Shown: piece after piece, positions 1 through 15,638 of the stretch
How positions within the stretch are numbered: the stretch's first letter is position 1
Layout of the letters: each line of letters opens with the position of its first letter
NCBI RefSeq assembly: GCF_001640805.2
Contig: NC_066835.1
Coordinates: forward strand, 23,021,172 to 23,085,171
Direction: 5' to 3'
Length of the DNA: 64,000 nt
From: Lates calcarifer
Taxonomy: Eukaryota > Chordata > Actinopteri > Centropomidae
The notes under the pieces: model-generated
Database searches by the model: none
Seen by the model: the letters and a program-made list of their open reading frames with translations, nothing else
Told to the model about the DNA's origin: nothing
Translations under genes and position numbers: made by a program

Positions 1-560
1 AAACCCTAAAATCTGGTGGCCTTTAGCTAAAAATATTCACCTTCATATGACATTAAACAGAGCACAGCAAAATATTCAGTGTTCAGAAGTATTTATTTGA
101 ACAAATACCAAAGTGACATGACAAACACAAAATATAACCTGATCTACAAACACTGGGTAGAGGTGTGTGTGTGTGTGTGTGTCTGTGGAAAACAAAAATA
201 AGATGGCTGCTTTAAGGCAGTTCCATTGTCTTAAACTGCATGGCTTACAACAAAGGATTTAAAACTAAGATGGCTGAAAAAGAAGATGGCCTCTAGGATT
301 GACTTCATGGCACATGGGTTAGATTAACAAAGGAGTGTTCCTTGAAGGCCAAGTCAGAAGGTGGCAGGTCAAAGGGTGGATATTCTTCTGTTGCATGCAA
401 AGTCATGTGCAAACATGGTAACATTAATCATTAACCTGACTGTAAACATAAACAACAACAAAGCTGAAGTCAATACATACATTAGCAAAGTTACATCCTA
501 TCCTGATACAATTTGTGATACACAAGGTAAGGTAAACTAAAACCAGTTACATTAGTAGCT
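1..560. other. Left flank, no gene seen
   Basis: Unique-looking AT-rich sequence with a short (GT)n run near 163-183. The first bases resemble a telomere-type repeat, but only one unit is present. No splice-compatible coding exon was seen on either strand. Confidence 0.5.
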
Positions 561-3500
561 TCCATGTGACTAAGAAAATGCCTTTGGATGTGATATTTTT
601 TGATGTTTTGTGCTGCCTTACTAATACTATGATATTTTTTAAAGTTTTTTGACACCTTGCTATACTGTGACATTTTTGTTAATGCCATACTAAACTATGA
701 TGTTTTGACATGTTTAGCCGCCATAGTATACAATATTTTTTTTCTGCTTTTTGACACCATACTATAATAAACATTTTTTTCACCATTTTTTACACTGTAC
801 TAAATTAAGACGTTTTGACATTTTTTGACTCCTTACTATACTATTACAAATTTTTATGTTTTTTGACGCCATACTATATCATGACATTTTTTGACACCAT
901 ACTATACTATGTCATTTTTTGAAACGTTTTGACGCCATACTATACTATGACCTTTTTTTGCGCTTTTTGACACCATACTGTACTAGAACATTTTTTTCAC
1001 CATTTTTTACACTGTACTAAATTATGACGTTTTGACATTTTTTGACGTCATACTATACTATGACTTTTTTTTGCGCTTTTTGACACCATACTATAATAAA
1101 CATTTTTTTCACCATTTTTTACACTGTACTAAATTAAGACGTTTTGACATTTTTTGACTCCTTACTATACTATTACAAATTTTTATATTTTTTGACACCA
1201 TACTATACTATGTCATATTTTGAAACGTTTTGACGCCATACTATACTATGACCTTTTTTTGCGCTTTTTGACACCATACTATACTAGAACATTTTTTTCA
1301 CCATTTTTTACACTGTACTAAATTATGACGTTTTGACATTTTTTGACGTCATACTATACTATGACTTTTTTTTGCGCTTTTTGACACCATACTATAATAA
1401 ACATTTTTTTCACCATTTTTTACACTGTACTAAATTAAGACGTTTTGACATTTTTTGACTCCTTACTATACTATTACAAATTTTTATATTTTTTGACACC
1501 ATACTATACTATGTCATATTTTGAAACGTTTTGACGCCATACTATACTATGACCTTTTTTTGCGCTTTTTGACACCATACTATACTAGAACATTTTTTTC
1601 ACCATTTTTTACACTGTACTAAATTAAGACGTTTTGACATTTTTTGACTCCTTACTATACTATTACAAATTTTTATGTTTTTTGACGCCATACTATATCA
1701 TGACATTTTTTGACACCATACTATACTATGTCATTTTTTGAAACGTTTTGACGCCATACTATACTATGACCTTTTTTTGCGCTTTTTGACACCATACTAT
1801 ACTAGAACATTTTTTTCACCATTTTTTACACTGTACGAAATTATGATGTTTTGACATTTTTTGACTCCTTACTATACTATGATAAATTTTTATGTTTTTT
1901 GACACCATACTATGACATTTTTTTGACCATTTTTGACGTCATACTGTATTGTCATTTTTTGATATATTTTGACTCCTTACTATACTAAATACATTTTTTG
2001 ACGCCATACTATGCTATGACCTTTTTTTGCGCTTTTTGACACCATACTGTACTAGAACATTTTTTTCACCATTTTTTACACTGTGCTAAATTATGACGTT
2101 TTGACATTTTTTGACGTCATACTATACTATGACTTTTTTTTGCGCTTTTTGACACCATACTATAATAAACATTTTTTTCACCATTTTTTACACTGTACTA
2201 AATTAAGACGTTTTGACATTTTTTGACTCCTTACTATACTATTACAAATTTTTATGTTTTTTGACGCCATACTATATCATGACATTTTTTGACACCATAC
2301 TATACTATGTCATTTTTTGAAACGTTTTGACGCCATACTATACTATGACCTTTTTTTGCGCTTTTTGACACCATACTATACTAGAACATTTTTTTCACCA
2401 TTTTTTACACTGTACGAAATTATGATGTTTTGACATTTTTTGACTCCTTACTATACTATTACAAATTTTTATGTTTTTTGACACCATACTATATCATGAC
2501 ATTTTTTGACACCATACTATACTATGTCATTTTTTGAAACGTTTTGACGCCATACTATACTATGACCTTTTTTTGCGCTTGTTGACACCATACTGTACTA
2601 GAACATTTTTTTCACCATTTTTTACACTGTACGAAATTATGATGTTTTGACATTTTTTGACTCCTTACTATACTATGATAAATTTTTGTTTTTTGACACC
2701 ATACTATATCATGACATTTTTTGACACCATACTATACTATGTCATTTTTTGAAACATTTTGACGCCATACTATACTATGACCTTTTTTTGCGCTTTTTGA
2801 CACCATACTATACTAGAACATTTTTTTCACCATTTTTTACACTGTACTAAATTATGACGTTTTGACATTTTTTGACTCCTTACTATACTATTACAAATTT
2901 TTGTTTTTTGACGCCATACTATATCATGACATTTTTTGACACCATACTATACTATGTCATTTTTTGAAACGTTTTGACGCCATACTATACTATGACCTTT
3001 TTTTGCGCTTTTTGACACCATACTATACTAGAACATTTTTTTCACCATTTTTTACACTGTACGAAATTATGACGTTTTGACATTTTTTGACTCCTTACTA
3101 TACTATGACAAATTTTTATGTTTTTTGACACCATACTATGACATTTTTTTGACCATTTTTGACGCCATACTGTATTGTCATTTTTTGATATATTTTGACT
3201 CCTTACTATACTAATACATTTTTTGACGCCATACTATACTATGACCTTTTTTTTGCGCTTTTTGACACCATACTATACTAGAACATTTTTTTCACCATTT
3301 TTTACACTGTACTAAATTAAGACGTTTTGACATTTTTTGACTCCTTACTATACTATTACAAATTTTTATGTTTTTTGACACCATACTATATCATGACATT
3401 TTTTGACACCATACTATACTATGTCATTTTTTGAAACGTTTTGACGCCATACTATACTATGACCTTTTTTTGCGCTTGTTGACACCATACTGTACTAGAA

Positions 3501-6500
3501 CATTTTTTTCACCATTTTTTACACTGTACGAAATTATGATGTTTTGACATTTTTTGACTCCTTACTATACTATGATAAATTTTTGTTTTTTGACACCATA
3601 CTATACTATGTCATTTTTTGAAATGTTTTGACGCCATACTATACTATGACCTTTTTTTGCGCTTTTTGACACCATACTATACTAGAACATTTTTTTCACC
3701 ATTTTTTACACTGTACTAAATTAAGACGTTTTGACATTTTTTGACTCCTTACTATACTATTACAAATTTTTATGTTTTTTGACGCCATACTATATCATGA
3801 CATTTTTTGACACCATACTATACTATGTCATTTTTTGAAACGTTTTGACGCCATACTATACTATGACCTTTTTTTGCGCTTTTTGACACCATACTATACT
3901 AGAACATTTTTTTCACCATTTTTTACACTGTACGAAATTATGATGTTTTGACATTTTTTGACTCCTTACTATACTATTACAAATTTTTATGTTTTTTGAC
4001 ACCATACTATATCATGACATTTTTTGACACCATACTATACTATGTCATTTTTTGAAACGTTTTGACGCCATACTATACTATGACCTTTTTTTGCGCTTGT
4101 TGACACCATACTGTACTAGAACATTTTTTTCACCATTTTTTACACTGTACGAAATTATGATGTTTTGACATTTTTTGACTCCTTACTATACTATGATAAA
4201 TTTTTGTTTTTTGACACCATACTATATCATGACATTTTTTGACACCATACTATACTATGTCATTTTTTGAAACGTTTTGACGCCATACTATACTATGACC
4301 TTTTTTTGCGCTTTTTGACACCATACTATACTAGAACATTTTTTTCACCATTTTTTACACTGTACTAAATTATGACGTTTTGACATTTTTTGACTCCTTA
4401 CTATACTATTACAAATTTTTGTTTTTTGACGCCATACTATATCATGACATTTTTTGACACCATACTATACTATGTCATTTTTTGAAACGTTTTGACGCCA
4501 TACTATACTATGACCTTTTTTTGCGCTTTTTGACACCATACTATACTAGAACATTTTTTTCACCATTTTTTACACTGTACGAAATTATGACGTTTTGACA
4601 TTTTTTGACTCCTTACTATACTATGACAAATTTTTATGTTTTTTGACACCATACTATGACATTTTTTTGACCATTTTTGACGCCATACTGTATTGTCATT
4701 TTTTGATATATTTTGACTCCTTACTATACTAATACATTTTTTGACGCCATACTATACTATGACCTTTTTTTTGCGCTTTTTGACACCATACTATACTAGA
4801 ACATTTTTTTCACCATTTTTTACACTGTACTAAATTAAGACGTTTTGACATTTTTTGACTCCTTACTATACTATTACAAATTTTTATGTTTTTTGACACC
4901 ATACTATATCATGACATTTTTTGACACCATACTATACTATGTCATTTTTTGAAACGTTTTGACGCCATACTATACTATGACCTTTTTTTGCGCTTGTTGA
5001 CACCATACTGTACTAGAACATTTTTTTCACCATTTTTTACACTGTACGAAATTATGATGTTTTGACATTTTTTGACTCCTTACTATACTATGATAAATTT
5101 TTGTTTTTTGACACCATACTATACTATGTCATTTTTTGAAACGTTTTGACGCCATACTATACTATGACCTTTTTTTGCGCTTTTTGACACCATACTATAC
5201 TAGAACATTTTTTTCACCATTTTTTACACTGTACTAAATTAAGACGTTTTGACATTTTTTGACTCCTTACTATACTATTACAATTTTTTATGTTTTTTGA
5301 CGCCATACTATATCATGACATTTTTTGACACCATACTATACTATGTCATTTTTTGAAACGTTTTGACGCCATACTATACTATGACCTTTTTTTGCGCTTT
5401 TTGACACCATACTATAATAAACATTTTTTTCACCATTTTTTACACTGTACTAAATTAAGACGTTTTGACATTTTTTGACTCCTTACTATACTATTACAAA
5501 TTTTTATGTTTTTTGACGCCATACTATATCATGACATTTTTTGACACCATACTATACTATGTCATTTTTTGAAACGTTTTGACGCCATACTATACTATGA
5601 CCTTTTTTTGCGCTTTTTGACACCATACTATACTAGAACATTTTTTTCACCATTTTTTACACTGTACGAAATTATGATGTTTTGACATTTTTTGACTCCT
5701 TACTATACTATTACAAATTTTTATGTTTTTTGACACCATACTATATCATGACATTTTTTGACACCATACTATACTATGTCATTTTTTGAAACGTTTTGAC
5801 GCCATACTATACTATGACCTTTTTTTGCGCTTGTTGACACCATACTGTACTAGAACATTTTTTTCACCATTTTTTACACTGTACGAAATTATGATGTTTT
5901 GACATTTTTTGACTCCTTACTATACTATGATAAATTTTTGTTTTTTGACACCATACTATATCATGACATTTTTTGACACCATACTATACTATGTCATTTT
6001 TTGAAACGTTTTGACGCCATACTATACTATGACCTTTTTTTGCGCTTTTTGACACCATACTATACTAGAACATTTTTTTCACCATTTTTTACACTGTACT
6101 AAATTATGACGTTTTGACATTTTTTGACTCCTTACTATACTATTACAAATTTTTGTTTTTTGACGCCATACTATATCATGACATTTTTTGACACCATACT
6201 ATACTATGTCATTTTTGAAACGTTTTGACGCCATACTATACTATGACCTTTTTTTGCGCTTTTTGACACCATACTATACTAGAACATTTTTTTCACCATT
6301 TTTTACACTGTACGAAATTATGACGTTTTGACATTTTTTGACTCCTTACTATACTATGACAAATTTTTATGTTTTTTGACATTATACTATGACATTTTTT
6401 GACCATTTTTGACGCCATACTGTATTGTCATTTTTTGATATATTTTGACTCCTTACTATACTAATACATTTTTTGACGCCATACTATACTATGACCTTTT

Positions 6501-9500
6501 TTTTGCGCTTTTTGACACCATACTATACTAGAACATTTTTTTCACCATTTTTTACACTGTACTAAATTATGACGTTTTGACATTTTTTGACTCCTTACTA
6601 TACTATTACAAATTTTTGTTTTTTGACGCCATACTATATCATGACATTTTTTGACACCATACTATACTATGTCATTTTTTGAAACGTTTTGACGCCATAC
6701 TATACTATGACCTTTTTTTGCGCTTTTTGACACCATACTATACTAGAACATTTTTTTCACCATTTTTTACACTGTACGAAATTATGACGTTTTGACATTT
6801 TTTTGACTCCTTACTATACTATGACAAATTTTTATGTTTTTTGACATTATACTATGACATTTTTTGACCATTTTTGACGCCATACTGTATTGTCATTTTT
6901 TGATATATTTTGACTCCTTACTATACTAATACATTTTTTGACGCCATACTATACTATGACCTTTTTTTTGCGCTTTTTGACACCATACTATACTAGAACA
7001 TTTTTTTCACCATTTTTTACACTGTACTAAATTAAGACGTTTTGACATTTTTGACTCCTTACTATACTATTACAAATTTTTATGTTTTTTGACACCATAC
7101 TATATCATGACATTTTTTGACACCATACTATACTATGTCATTTTTTGAAACGTTTTGACGCCATACTATACTATGACCTTTTTTTGCGCTTGTTGACACC
7201 ATACTGTACTAGAACATTTTTTTCACCATTTTTTACACTGTACGAAATTATGATGTTTTGACATTTTTTGACTCCTTACTATACTATGATAAATTTTTGT
7301 TTTTTGACACCATACTATATCATGACATTTTTTGACACCATACTATACTATGTCATTTTTTGAAACGTTTTGACGCCATACTATACTATGACCTTTTTTT
7401 GCGCTTTTTGACACCATACTATACTAGAACATTTTTTTCACCATTTTTTACACTGTACTAAATTAAGACGTTTTGACATTTTTTGACTCCTTACTATACT
7501 ATTACAAATTTTTATGTTTTTTGACGCCATACTATATCATGACATTTTTGACACCATACTATACTATGTCATTTTTTGAAACGTTTTGACGCCATACTAT
7601 ACTATGACCTTTTTTTGCGCTTTTTGACACCATACTATACTAGAACATTTTTTTCACCATTTTTTACACTGTACGAAATTATGATGTTTTGACATTTTTT
7701 GACTCCTTACTATACTATTACAAATTTTTATGTTTTTTGACACCATACTATATCATGACATTTTTTGACACCATACTATACTATGTCATTTTTTGAAACG
7801 TTTTGACGCCATACTATACTATGACCTTTTTTTGCGCTTGTTGACACCATACTGTACTAGAACATTTTTTTCACCATTTTTTACACTGTACGAAATTATG
7901 ATGTTTTGACATTTTTTGACTCCTTACTATACTATGATAAATTTTTGTTTTTTGACACCATACTATACTATGTCATTTTTTGAAACGTTTTGACGCCATA
8001 CTATACTATGACCTTTTTTTGCGCTTTTTGACACCATACTATACTAGAACATTTTTTTCACCATTTTTTACACTGTACTAAATTAAGACGTTTTGACATT
8101 TTTTGACTCCTTACTATACTATTACAATTTTTTATGTTTTTTGACGCCATACTATATCATGACATTTTTTGACACCATACTATACTATGTCATTTTTTGA
8201 AACGTTTTGACGCCATACTATACTATGACCTTTTTTTGCGCTTTTTGACACCATACTATAATAAACATTTTTTTCACCATTTTTTACACTGTACTAAATT
8301 AAGACGTTTTGACATTTTTTGACTCCTTACTATACTATTACAAATTTTTATGTTTTTTGACGCCATACTATATCATGACATTTTTTGACACCATACTATA
8401 CTATGTCATTTTTTGAAACGTTTTGACGCCATACTATACTATGACCTTTTTTTGCGCTTTTTGACACCATACTATACTAGAACATTTTTTTCACCATTTT
8501 TTACACTGTACGAAATTATGATGTTTTGACATTTTTTGACTCCTTACTATACTATTACAAATTTTTATGTTTTTTGACACCATACTATATCATGACATTT
8601 TTTGACACCATACTATACTATGTCATTTTTTGAAACGTTTTGACGCCATACTATACTATGACCTTTTTTTGCGCTTGTTGACACCATACTGTACTAGAAC
8701 ATTTTTTTCACCATTTTTTACACTGTACGAAATTATGATGTTTTGACATTTTTTGACTCCTTACTATACTATGATAAATTTTTGTTTTTTGACACCATAC
8801 TATATCATGACATTTTTTGACACCATACTATACTATGTCATTTTTTGAAACGTTTTGACGCCATACTATACTATGACCTTTTTTTGCGCTTTTTGACACC
8901 ATACTATACTAGAACATTTTTTTCACCATTTTTTACACTGTACTAAATTATGACGTTTTGACATTTTTTGACTCCTTACTATACTATTACAAATTTTTGT
9001 TTTTTGACGCCATACTATATCATGACATTTTTTGACACCATACTATACTATGTCATTTTTTGAAACGTTTTGACGCCATACTATACTATGACCTTTTTTT
9101 GCGCTTTTTGACACCATACTATACTAGAACATTTTTTTCACCATTTTTTACACTGTACGAAATTATGACGTTTTGACATTTTTTGACTCCTTACTATACT
9201 ATGACAAATTTTTATGTTTTTTGACATTATACTATGACATTTTTTGACCATTTTTGACGCCATACTGTATTGTCATTTTTTGATATATTTTGACTCCTTA
9301 CTATACTAATACATTTTTTGACGCCATACTATACTATGACCTTTTTTTTGCGCTTTTTGACACCATACTATACTAGAACATTTTTTTCACCATTTTTTAC
9401 ACTGTACTAAATTATGACGTTTTGACATTTTTTGACTCCTTACTATACTATTACAAATTTTTGTTTTTTGACGCCATACTATATCATGACATTTTTTGAC

Positions 9501-12240
9501 ACCATACTATACTATGTCATTTTTTGAAACGTTTTGACGCCATACTATACTATGACCTTTTTTTGCGCTTTTTGACACCATACTATACTAGAACATTTTT
9601 TTCACCATTTTTTACACTGTACGAAATTATGACGTTTTGACATTTTTTGACTCCTTACTATACTATGACAAATTTTTATGTTTTTTGACATTATACTATG
9701 ACATTTTTTGACCATTTTTGACGCCATACTGTATTGTCATTTTTTGATATATTTTGACTCCTTACTATACTAATACATTTTTTGACGCCATACTATACTA
9801 TGACCTTTTTTTTGCGCTTTTTGACACCATACTATACTAGAACATTTTTTTCACCATTTTTTACACTGTACTAAATTAAGACGTTTTGACATTTTTTGAC
9901 TCCTTACTATACTATTACAAATTTTTATGTTTTTTGACACCATACTATATCATGACATTTTTTGACACCATACTATACTATGTCATTTTTTGAAACGTTT
10001 TGACGCCATACTATACTATGACCTTTTTTTGCGCTTGTTGACACCATACTGTACTAGAACATTTTTTTCACCATTTTTTACACTGTACGAAATTATGATG
10101 TTTTGACATTTTTTGACTCCTTACTATACTATGATAAATTTTTGTTTTTTGACACCATACTATATCATGACATTTTTTGACACCATACTATACTATGTCA
10201 TTTTTTGAAACGTTTTGACGCCATACTATACTATGACCTTTTTTTGCGCTTTTTGACACCATACTATACTAGAACATTTTTTTCACCATTTTTTACACTG
10301 TACTAAATTAAGACGTTTTGACATTTTTTGACTCCTTACTATACTATTACAAATTTTTATGTTTTTTGACGCCATACTATATCATGACATTTTTTGACAC
10401 CATACTATACTATGTCATTTTTTGAAACGTTTTGACGCCATACTATACTATGACCTTTTTTTGCGCTTTTTGACACCATACTATACTAGAACATTTTTTT
10501 CACCATTTTTTACACTGTACGAAATTATGATGTTTTGACATTTTTTGACTCCTTACTATACTATTACAAATTTTTATGTTTTTTGACACCATACTATATC
10601 ATGACATTTTTTGACACCATACTATACTATGTCATTTTTTGAAACGTTTTGACGCCATACTATACTATGACCTTTTTTTGCGCTTGTTGACACCATACTG
10701 TACTAGAACATTTTTTTCACCATTTTTTACACTGTACGAAATTATGATGTTTTGACATTTTTTGACTCCTTACTATACTATGATAAATTTTTGTTTTTTG
10801 ACACCATACTATATCATGACATTTTTTGACACCATACTATACTATGTCATTTTTTGAAACGTTTTGACACCATACTATACTATGACCTTTTTTTGCGCTT
10901 TTTGACACCATACTATACTAGAACATTTTTTTCACCATTTTTTACACTGTACTAAATCATGACGTTTTGACATTTTTTGACTCCTTACTATACTATTACA
11001 AATTTTTGTTTTTTGACGCCATACTATATCATGACATTTTTTGACACCATACTATACTATGTCATTTTTTGAAACGTTTTGACGCCATACTATACTATGA
11101 CCTTTTTTTGCGCTTTTTGACACCATACTATACTAGAACATTTTTTTCACCATTTTTTACACTGTACGAAATTATGACGTTTTGACATTTTTTGACTCCT
11201 TACTATACTATGACAAATTTTTATGTTTTTTGACATTATACTATGACATTTTTTTGACTATTTTTGACGCCATACTGTATTGTCATTTTTTGATATATTT
11301 TGACTCCTTACTATACTAATACATTTTTTGACGCCATACTATACTATGACCTTTTTTTTGCGCTTTTTGACGCCATACTATACTAGAACATTTTTTACAC
11401 TGTACTAAATTATGACGTTTTGACATTTTTTGACGTCATACTATACTATGACTTTTTTTTTTGCGCTTTTTGACACCATACTATACTAAACATTTTTTTC
11501 ACCATTTTTTACACTGTACAAAATTATGACGTTTTGACATTTTTTGACTCCATACTATACTATGACTTTTTTTGAAACGTTTTGACGCCATACTATACTA
11601 TGACCTTTTTTTGCGCTTTTTGACACCATACTATACTAGAACATTTTTTTCACCATTTTTTACACTGTACGAAATTATGACGTTTTGACATTTTTTGACT
11701 CCTTACTATACTATGACAAATTTTTATGTTTTTTGACATTATACTATGACATTTTTTGACCATTTTTGACGCCATACTGTATTGTCATTTTTTGATATAT
11801 TTTGACTCCTTACTATACTAATACATTTTTTGACGCCATACTATACTATGACCTTTTTTTTGCGCTTTTTGACACCATACTATACTAGAACATTTTTTTC
11901 ACCATTTTTTACACTGTACTAAATTATGACGTTTTGACATTTTTTGACACTATTCTATATTATGACATTTTCTGACACCATACTATACTGTCATTTTTTT
12001 TAAGTGTTTTTATGCCATACTATACTGTCATTTTAAAATATTTTTTCACTCCTTACTATGTCATCTTTTGAAAAATTTTTGACACCTTACTATATTGTCA
12101 TTTTTTTGCTTTTTGATGCCTTACTGTATTTTTTGATATTTAACATAACATTTTTTGATGTTTTTTGACACCATAGTATTCTATGACGTGTTTTGATTCT
12201 TTACAACACAATGACATTTGACAATTTCTGACTCCTTACT
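560..12240. repeat. AT-rich satellite array with nested higher-order repeats
   Basis: About 11.7 kb built from degenerate subunits of roughly 30-40 bp, with cores such as TTTTTTGACACCATACTAT, GACTCCTTACTATACTAT and TTTGCGCTTTTTGACACC. Subunits form blocks of about 185-250 bp, visible as the spacing of the GCGC-containing subunit. These blocks sit in longer periods. Around 950-1,600 the period is about 300 bp. The variant GCGCTTGTTGACACC recurs at 2578 and 4096, and at 3474 and 4992, a shift of 1,518 bp both times. It recurs again at 4992/7836, 5828/8672, 7189/10033 and 7836/10683, a shift of 2,844-2,847 bp. A private variant (ATTACAATTTTTTATG) at about 5278 recurs at about 8122, again 2,844 bp on. 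The array has no long open frame. Both edges (560-900 and 11,940-12,240) are the most diverged parts. It is not a CRISPR array: there are no unique spacers. Confidence 0.95.
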
Positions 12241-15200
12241 AGTTAATTGTGGGGTACATCTCTGTGATCATCAACAATGTTTCTCGCAAACAATGCCATC
12301 AAATCAGGGAATTCCATCGCTACCAACTTTTGCACATCTCAGTGATCATGGAAAATGTTTCTGATCGTCGACGATGTCTCCCTCAACAATGTCTCTGTGA
12401 TCATGGACGATGTCGTGGACGAAGTGGTGACACCTGGAGGAAATCAAAGAGAGACATACAAAGGATGATCAATACACTACTACCTATTCCTCATCAACAG
12501 TTTAAGATGTCTGCCAAGTGACGGCAGAGAGATGTAATCAAACTGCCAGGAGATCCACACTGTGCTGTCATCCGTCCACCTTAAGGGACCACAACTCACT
12601 TCACATTTACACACTCTAATGTATGTTAGCTAGCACTTGCTAAAGTAGCTATCTGTTTAGTTGCTAACACATTTGTTACACTCCGGCCTCTTTCACACTA
12701 GACAAAACCCACTAACATCTGGCTTTTGTCCTCAATGGGTGTACATGTTTTGAGAATAAAGATCATTTTTTCCATTTACCTTTTGAAGAGGAGTTTCCAC
12801 TCAGATGTGTCCATCTCCAGGTGTGAACATCAGCTGATTTCTACTGAGAGTTAAAGTCAGAAACCTAAAATATGACGTCAATATTCTTTTAAACTTTTAA
12901 ATCAAAATCATTACTTTCATATGTACAAGTTGAGATACTGAATTATATAATTCTTAAAATAATTATTGTAACATAATGACACAATTACGTCTGAAATCTT
13001 TTGAGTATAAAATATGAGATTCTGGGTGAAAATTCTATCAACTCTAAGGGTAAATTATATTTTTTTTAAGTATAAAATATGAGATAATGAAAAAAGTGAA
13101 ATTGTGAGAACAATTTTTTAGGTAGAAATTACAGGAATGAAAACTGTGATCTTATGTAGATATTATTTCTGATGTATTAAAAAAAACTGACAAATTACAT
13201 TTTTTGAATGCCAAACCATGACTTCCTAAAAATGAATTTTTGACATATACATTAATAAGATAAAGGAGTAAAAATCCTAAATTATAAATAATATATGATA
13301 AATGTTTAAGTCAAAATTATGACACAAAAATAATTCATTTATTAAATGAGATTTAAAGAATGAATTGTAATATTTTCATTATATTTTAACTTTTTATATT
13401 AACTATAAATCACATCTCGTACATCAGAATTAGTAGTTTTTTAAAGTCAAAATTATCCCCAGAGTTAAAATTTTAACTAATAATTTTGAAAATTGAGTGT
13501 AAATTTATATCACAATGTGTGAGACAGAAATTACTGATAACTCTGGGGACAGAAAACGACACGAGTGAAGAGTCGAGACGTCAGAGTTTGATTTTGTTTT
13601 TACTGACAATTTGACATCATGACAAATTAAATACAAACAGAGCATGGCAGCGGTCAGACTGAAGCTCAGCTGTCAACAATCACACCAAAAAAAAAAAAAA
13701 AAAAAAAAAACTACAGAAAATACCGACAACGCCTGACACACTCACAGAGGCATGATGAGAAAGTTTTAAGTACTAAATCTTCTTCGCGAATCTGAAACTG
13801 CTTGACAATCTTCTGATTTTAGAAGAAAACCTTTCTCAGTTTCAGGTAGCTGTTTTATTCAATGTGGCTTAAAATAAGTCGTTTTAAATCACGACCAGTG
13901 TATTAATGAATTATCCATTATCCCTTTTAAGGTTTTCTTCTTCAAGTCAGAGACCAAAACCGGGTCCTGGATTTTTACTGGTTCAAAAGAGGAAAAAAAC
14001 TTTAAAACCAGGACCAAACAGTTAAATAAACATCTGTGAATTAGCAGCAGAATTAATTTGGATTTAGTTCAAAGATGCTTCAAATCCAGTTTGTCTTTTT
14101 AAGTCTGAACTGTTTTTGAGTCGATTCAGAAACTTTTTACTCCTTCAGTGTGTTTCCATGTGCAGAGGCTTGAAAACGCCAGGGAAAAAAAAAACATGAA
14201 AATTGTACATTTAAATTCTTACTTCTAGTCATATTGTTGAGACTATAAATCATAAAAAAACAGATGAAAAATCAGGCTTATAAGAAAAAAATTCAAATAT
14301 TAAATCATTTGGACATACATCTAAATAATTATTTTGTCATTTTTGAATCATTTCATTTTTTAAAATCAATTTTCCTGGCAGGTTCAAGCTTCCGTACAGA
14401 TCAAAGTTCCTGATGAATGAAAATGAGCTCTGCAGTCGACACAAACACAAAAATGATCAATAACGATCAGGAATCAAACCTGTGACTGAAAACAGACCAC
14501 ACATCCTCAGATTTCTGCTGTGATTACAAAAACTAATATTTCAACTATTTTTATTATTTTATTTAGGAAATATTTGGTAATTTTATGGTTTGTTTTAGCG
14601 TCAGAATGAAAAAAGTTCGGTACACTACTCCAATTTAACAAATATCCAATTAAATACAAATTCACAGTTTAAGTAAAAGAGTCTAAAATAAATTTTGCTT
14701 TATTTATTTTCACATAACTTTATAGATCAGTTATTTCTGAAAAACTTGTTCAAAAGTTGTTCATTTCTAATTAACAGAACAGTGGTTTTGTCATTTTTTT
14801 ATTTAAAATTCAAACGTCTGAGCATCAGTGGGCTGAATGAAAAACTTCAAAAATCAAGTTTTTCAAGATGAGAAACTTTACTGGTCGTCAGAGCTGATGA
14901 TCTACAGGAGACAAAAATCAGTGGAAAAGTGAAGGGAGTTTTGTATTGACTCTGGGTTCAGTGACAAACTGATGACGTCCTGGTTTGAAGTTCAGTTTCG
15001 TCTGCAGCTGATTAAAGAGGAGGTCACATGACAGGAACTTTTTAATGTTGATGGAGCGATCAGAGGGAAAAACCTGAATTAAAAACATCAAAATGATGAA
15101 ATAATTTTAGTTAAGGGTTGTGCTGTTTCTGCTTCTTAAACTAAGAGAAGAATCAGTGGAGAACAGTAACTGTTCCTCTGTGGTGTAAAAACATGATATC

Positions 15201-15342
15201 TGCTCGTGTGCGACCTCTTGTGGTGAAACTGGTCGAGTCAGATTAAAGTTTTCATGTCGTTCAGTTCAATTAACGGATTTTCCACCGGTTTTCCTTCATC
15301 TTCTTTTGGCGTCACTGTCTCACAAACATTTTAACTGATGAC
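12241..15342. other. AT-rich intergenic stretch, no gene seen
   Basis: No exon with supporting splice sites was found. It holds a poly(A) run of 24 at 13687-13710 and a short degenerate run at 12,258-12,420 in which a GTGATCATGGA-like phrase recurs. The right end probably lies just beyond the mindy1 3' end. Confidence 0.5.
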
Positions 15343-15348
15343 TTTATT
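15343..15348 (-). terminator. mindy1: Candidate poly(A) signal of mindy1
   Basis: TTTATT on the plus strand reads AATAAA on the minus strand, about 290 bp downstream of the mindy1 stop codon. It is the first canonical hexamer I found there. The cleavage site itself is not visible. Confidence 0.45.
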
Positions 15349-15577
15349 AAAGATTAATTTGATCAGTTATAAATTTCTCTTATTAATGGTTTATAACTGA
15401 TCAATTCAACATCAGTGAATAATTTTCCTGATCAATAATAAAGACACTGAACAGTTGAACCTGTTTTATCAGACTCCAGTCTTTGCTTACAAATTTACAA
15501 ACTTTCCAAAACCTGGAATCCCAAACCGTCTCCTGTTGGACAAAGCACTGGGGTTTGGCATCGAGCTGTGTGTGTGT

Positions 15578-15609
<32 letters not shown>

Positions 15610-15638
15610 TACAGGTGATGATGAGGATGATGAAGAGT

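Noticed and set aside
1..12. Telomere-like start
   Set aside because: A single unit resembling CCCTAA only, with no tandem repetition.
560..12240. CRISPR-like or origin-like interpretation of the array
   Set aside because: Units are contiguous variants of one sequence without unique spacers, in a eukaryotic genome.
12249..12521. 90-residue plus-strand open frame next to the satellite
   Set aside because: Begins with a non-ATG codon, has no splice or family support, and derives partly from a degenerate GTGATCATGGA repeat.
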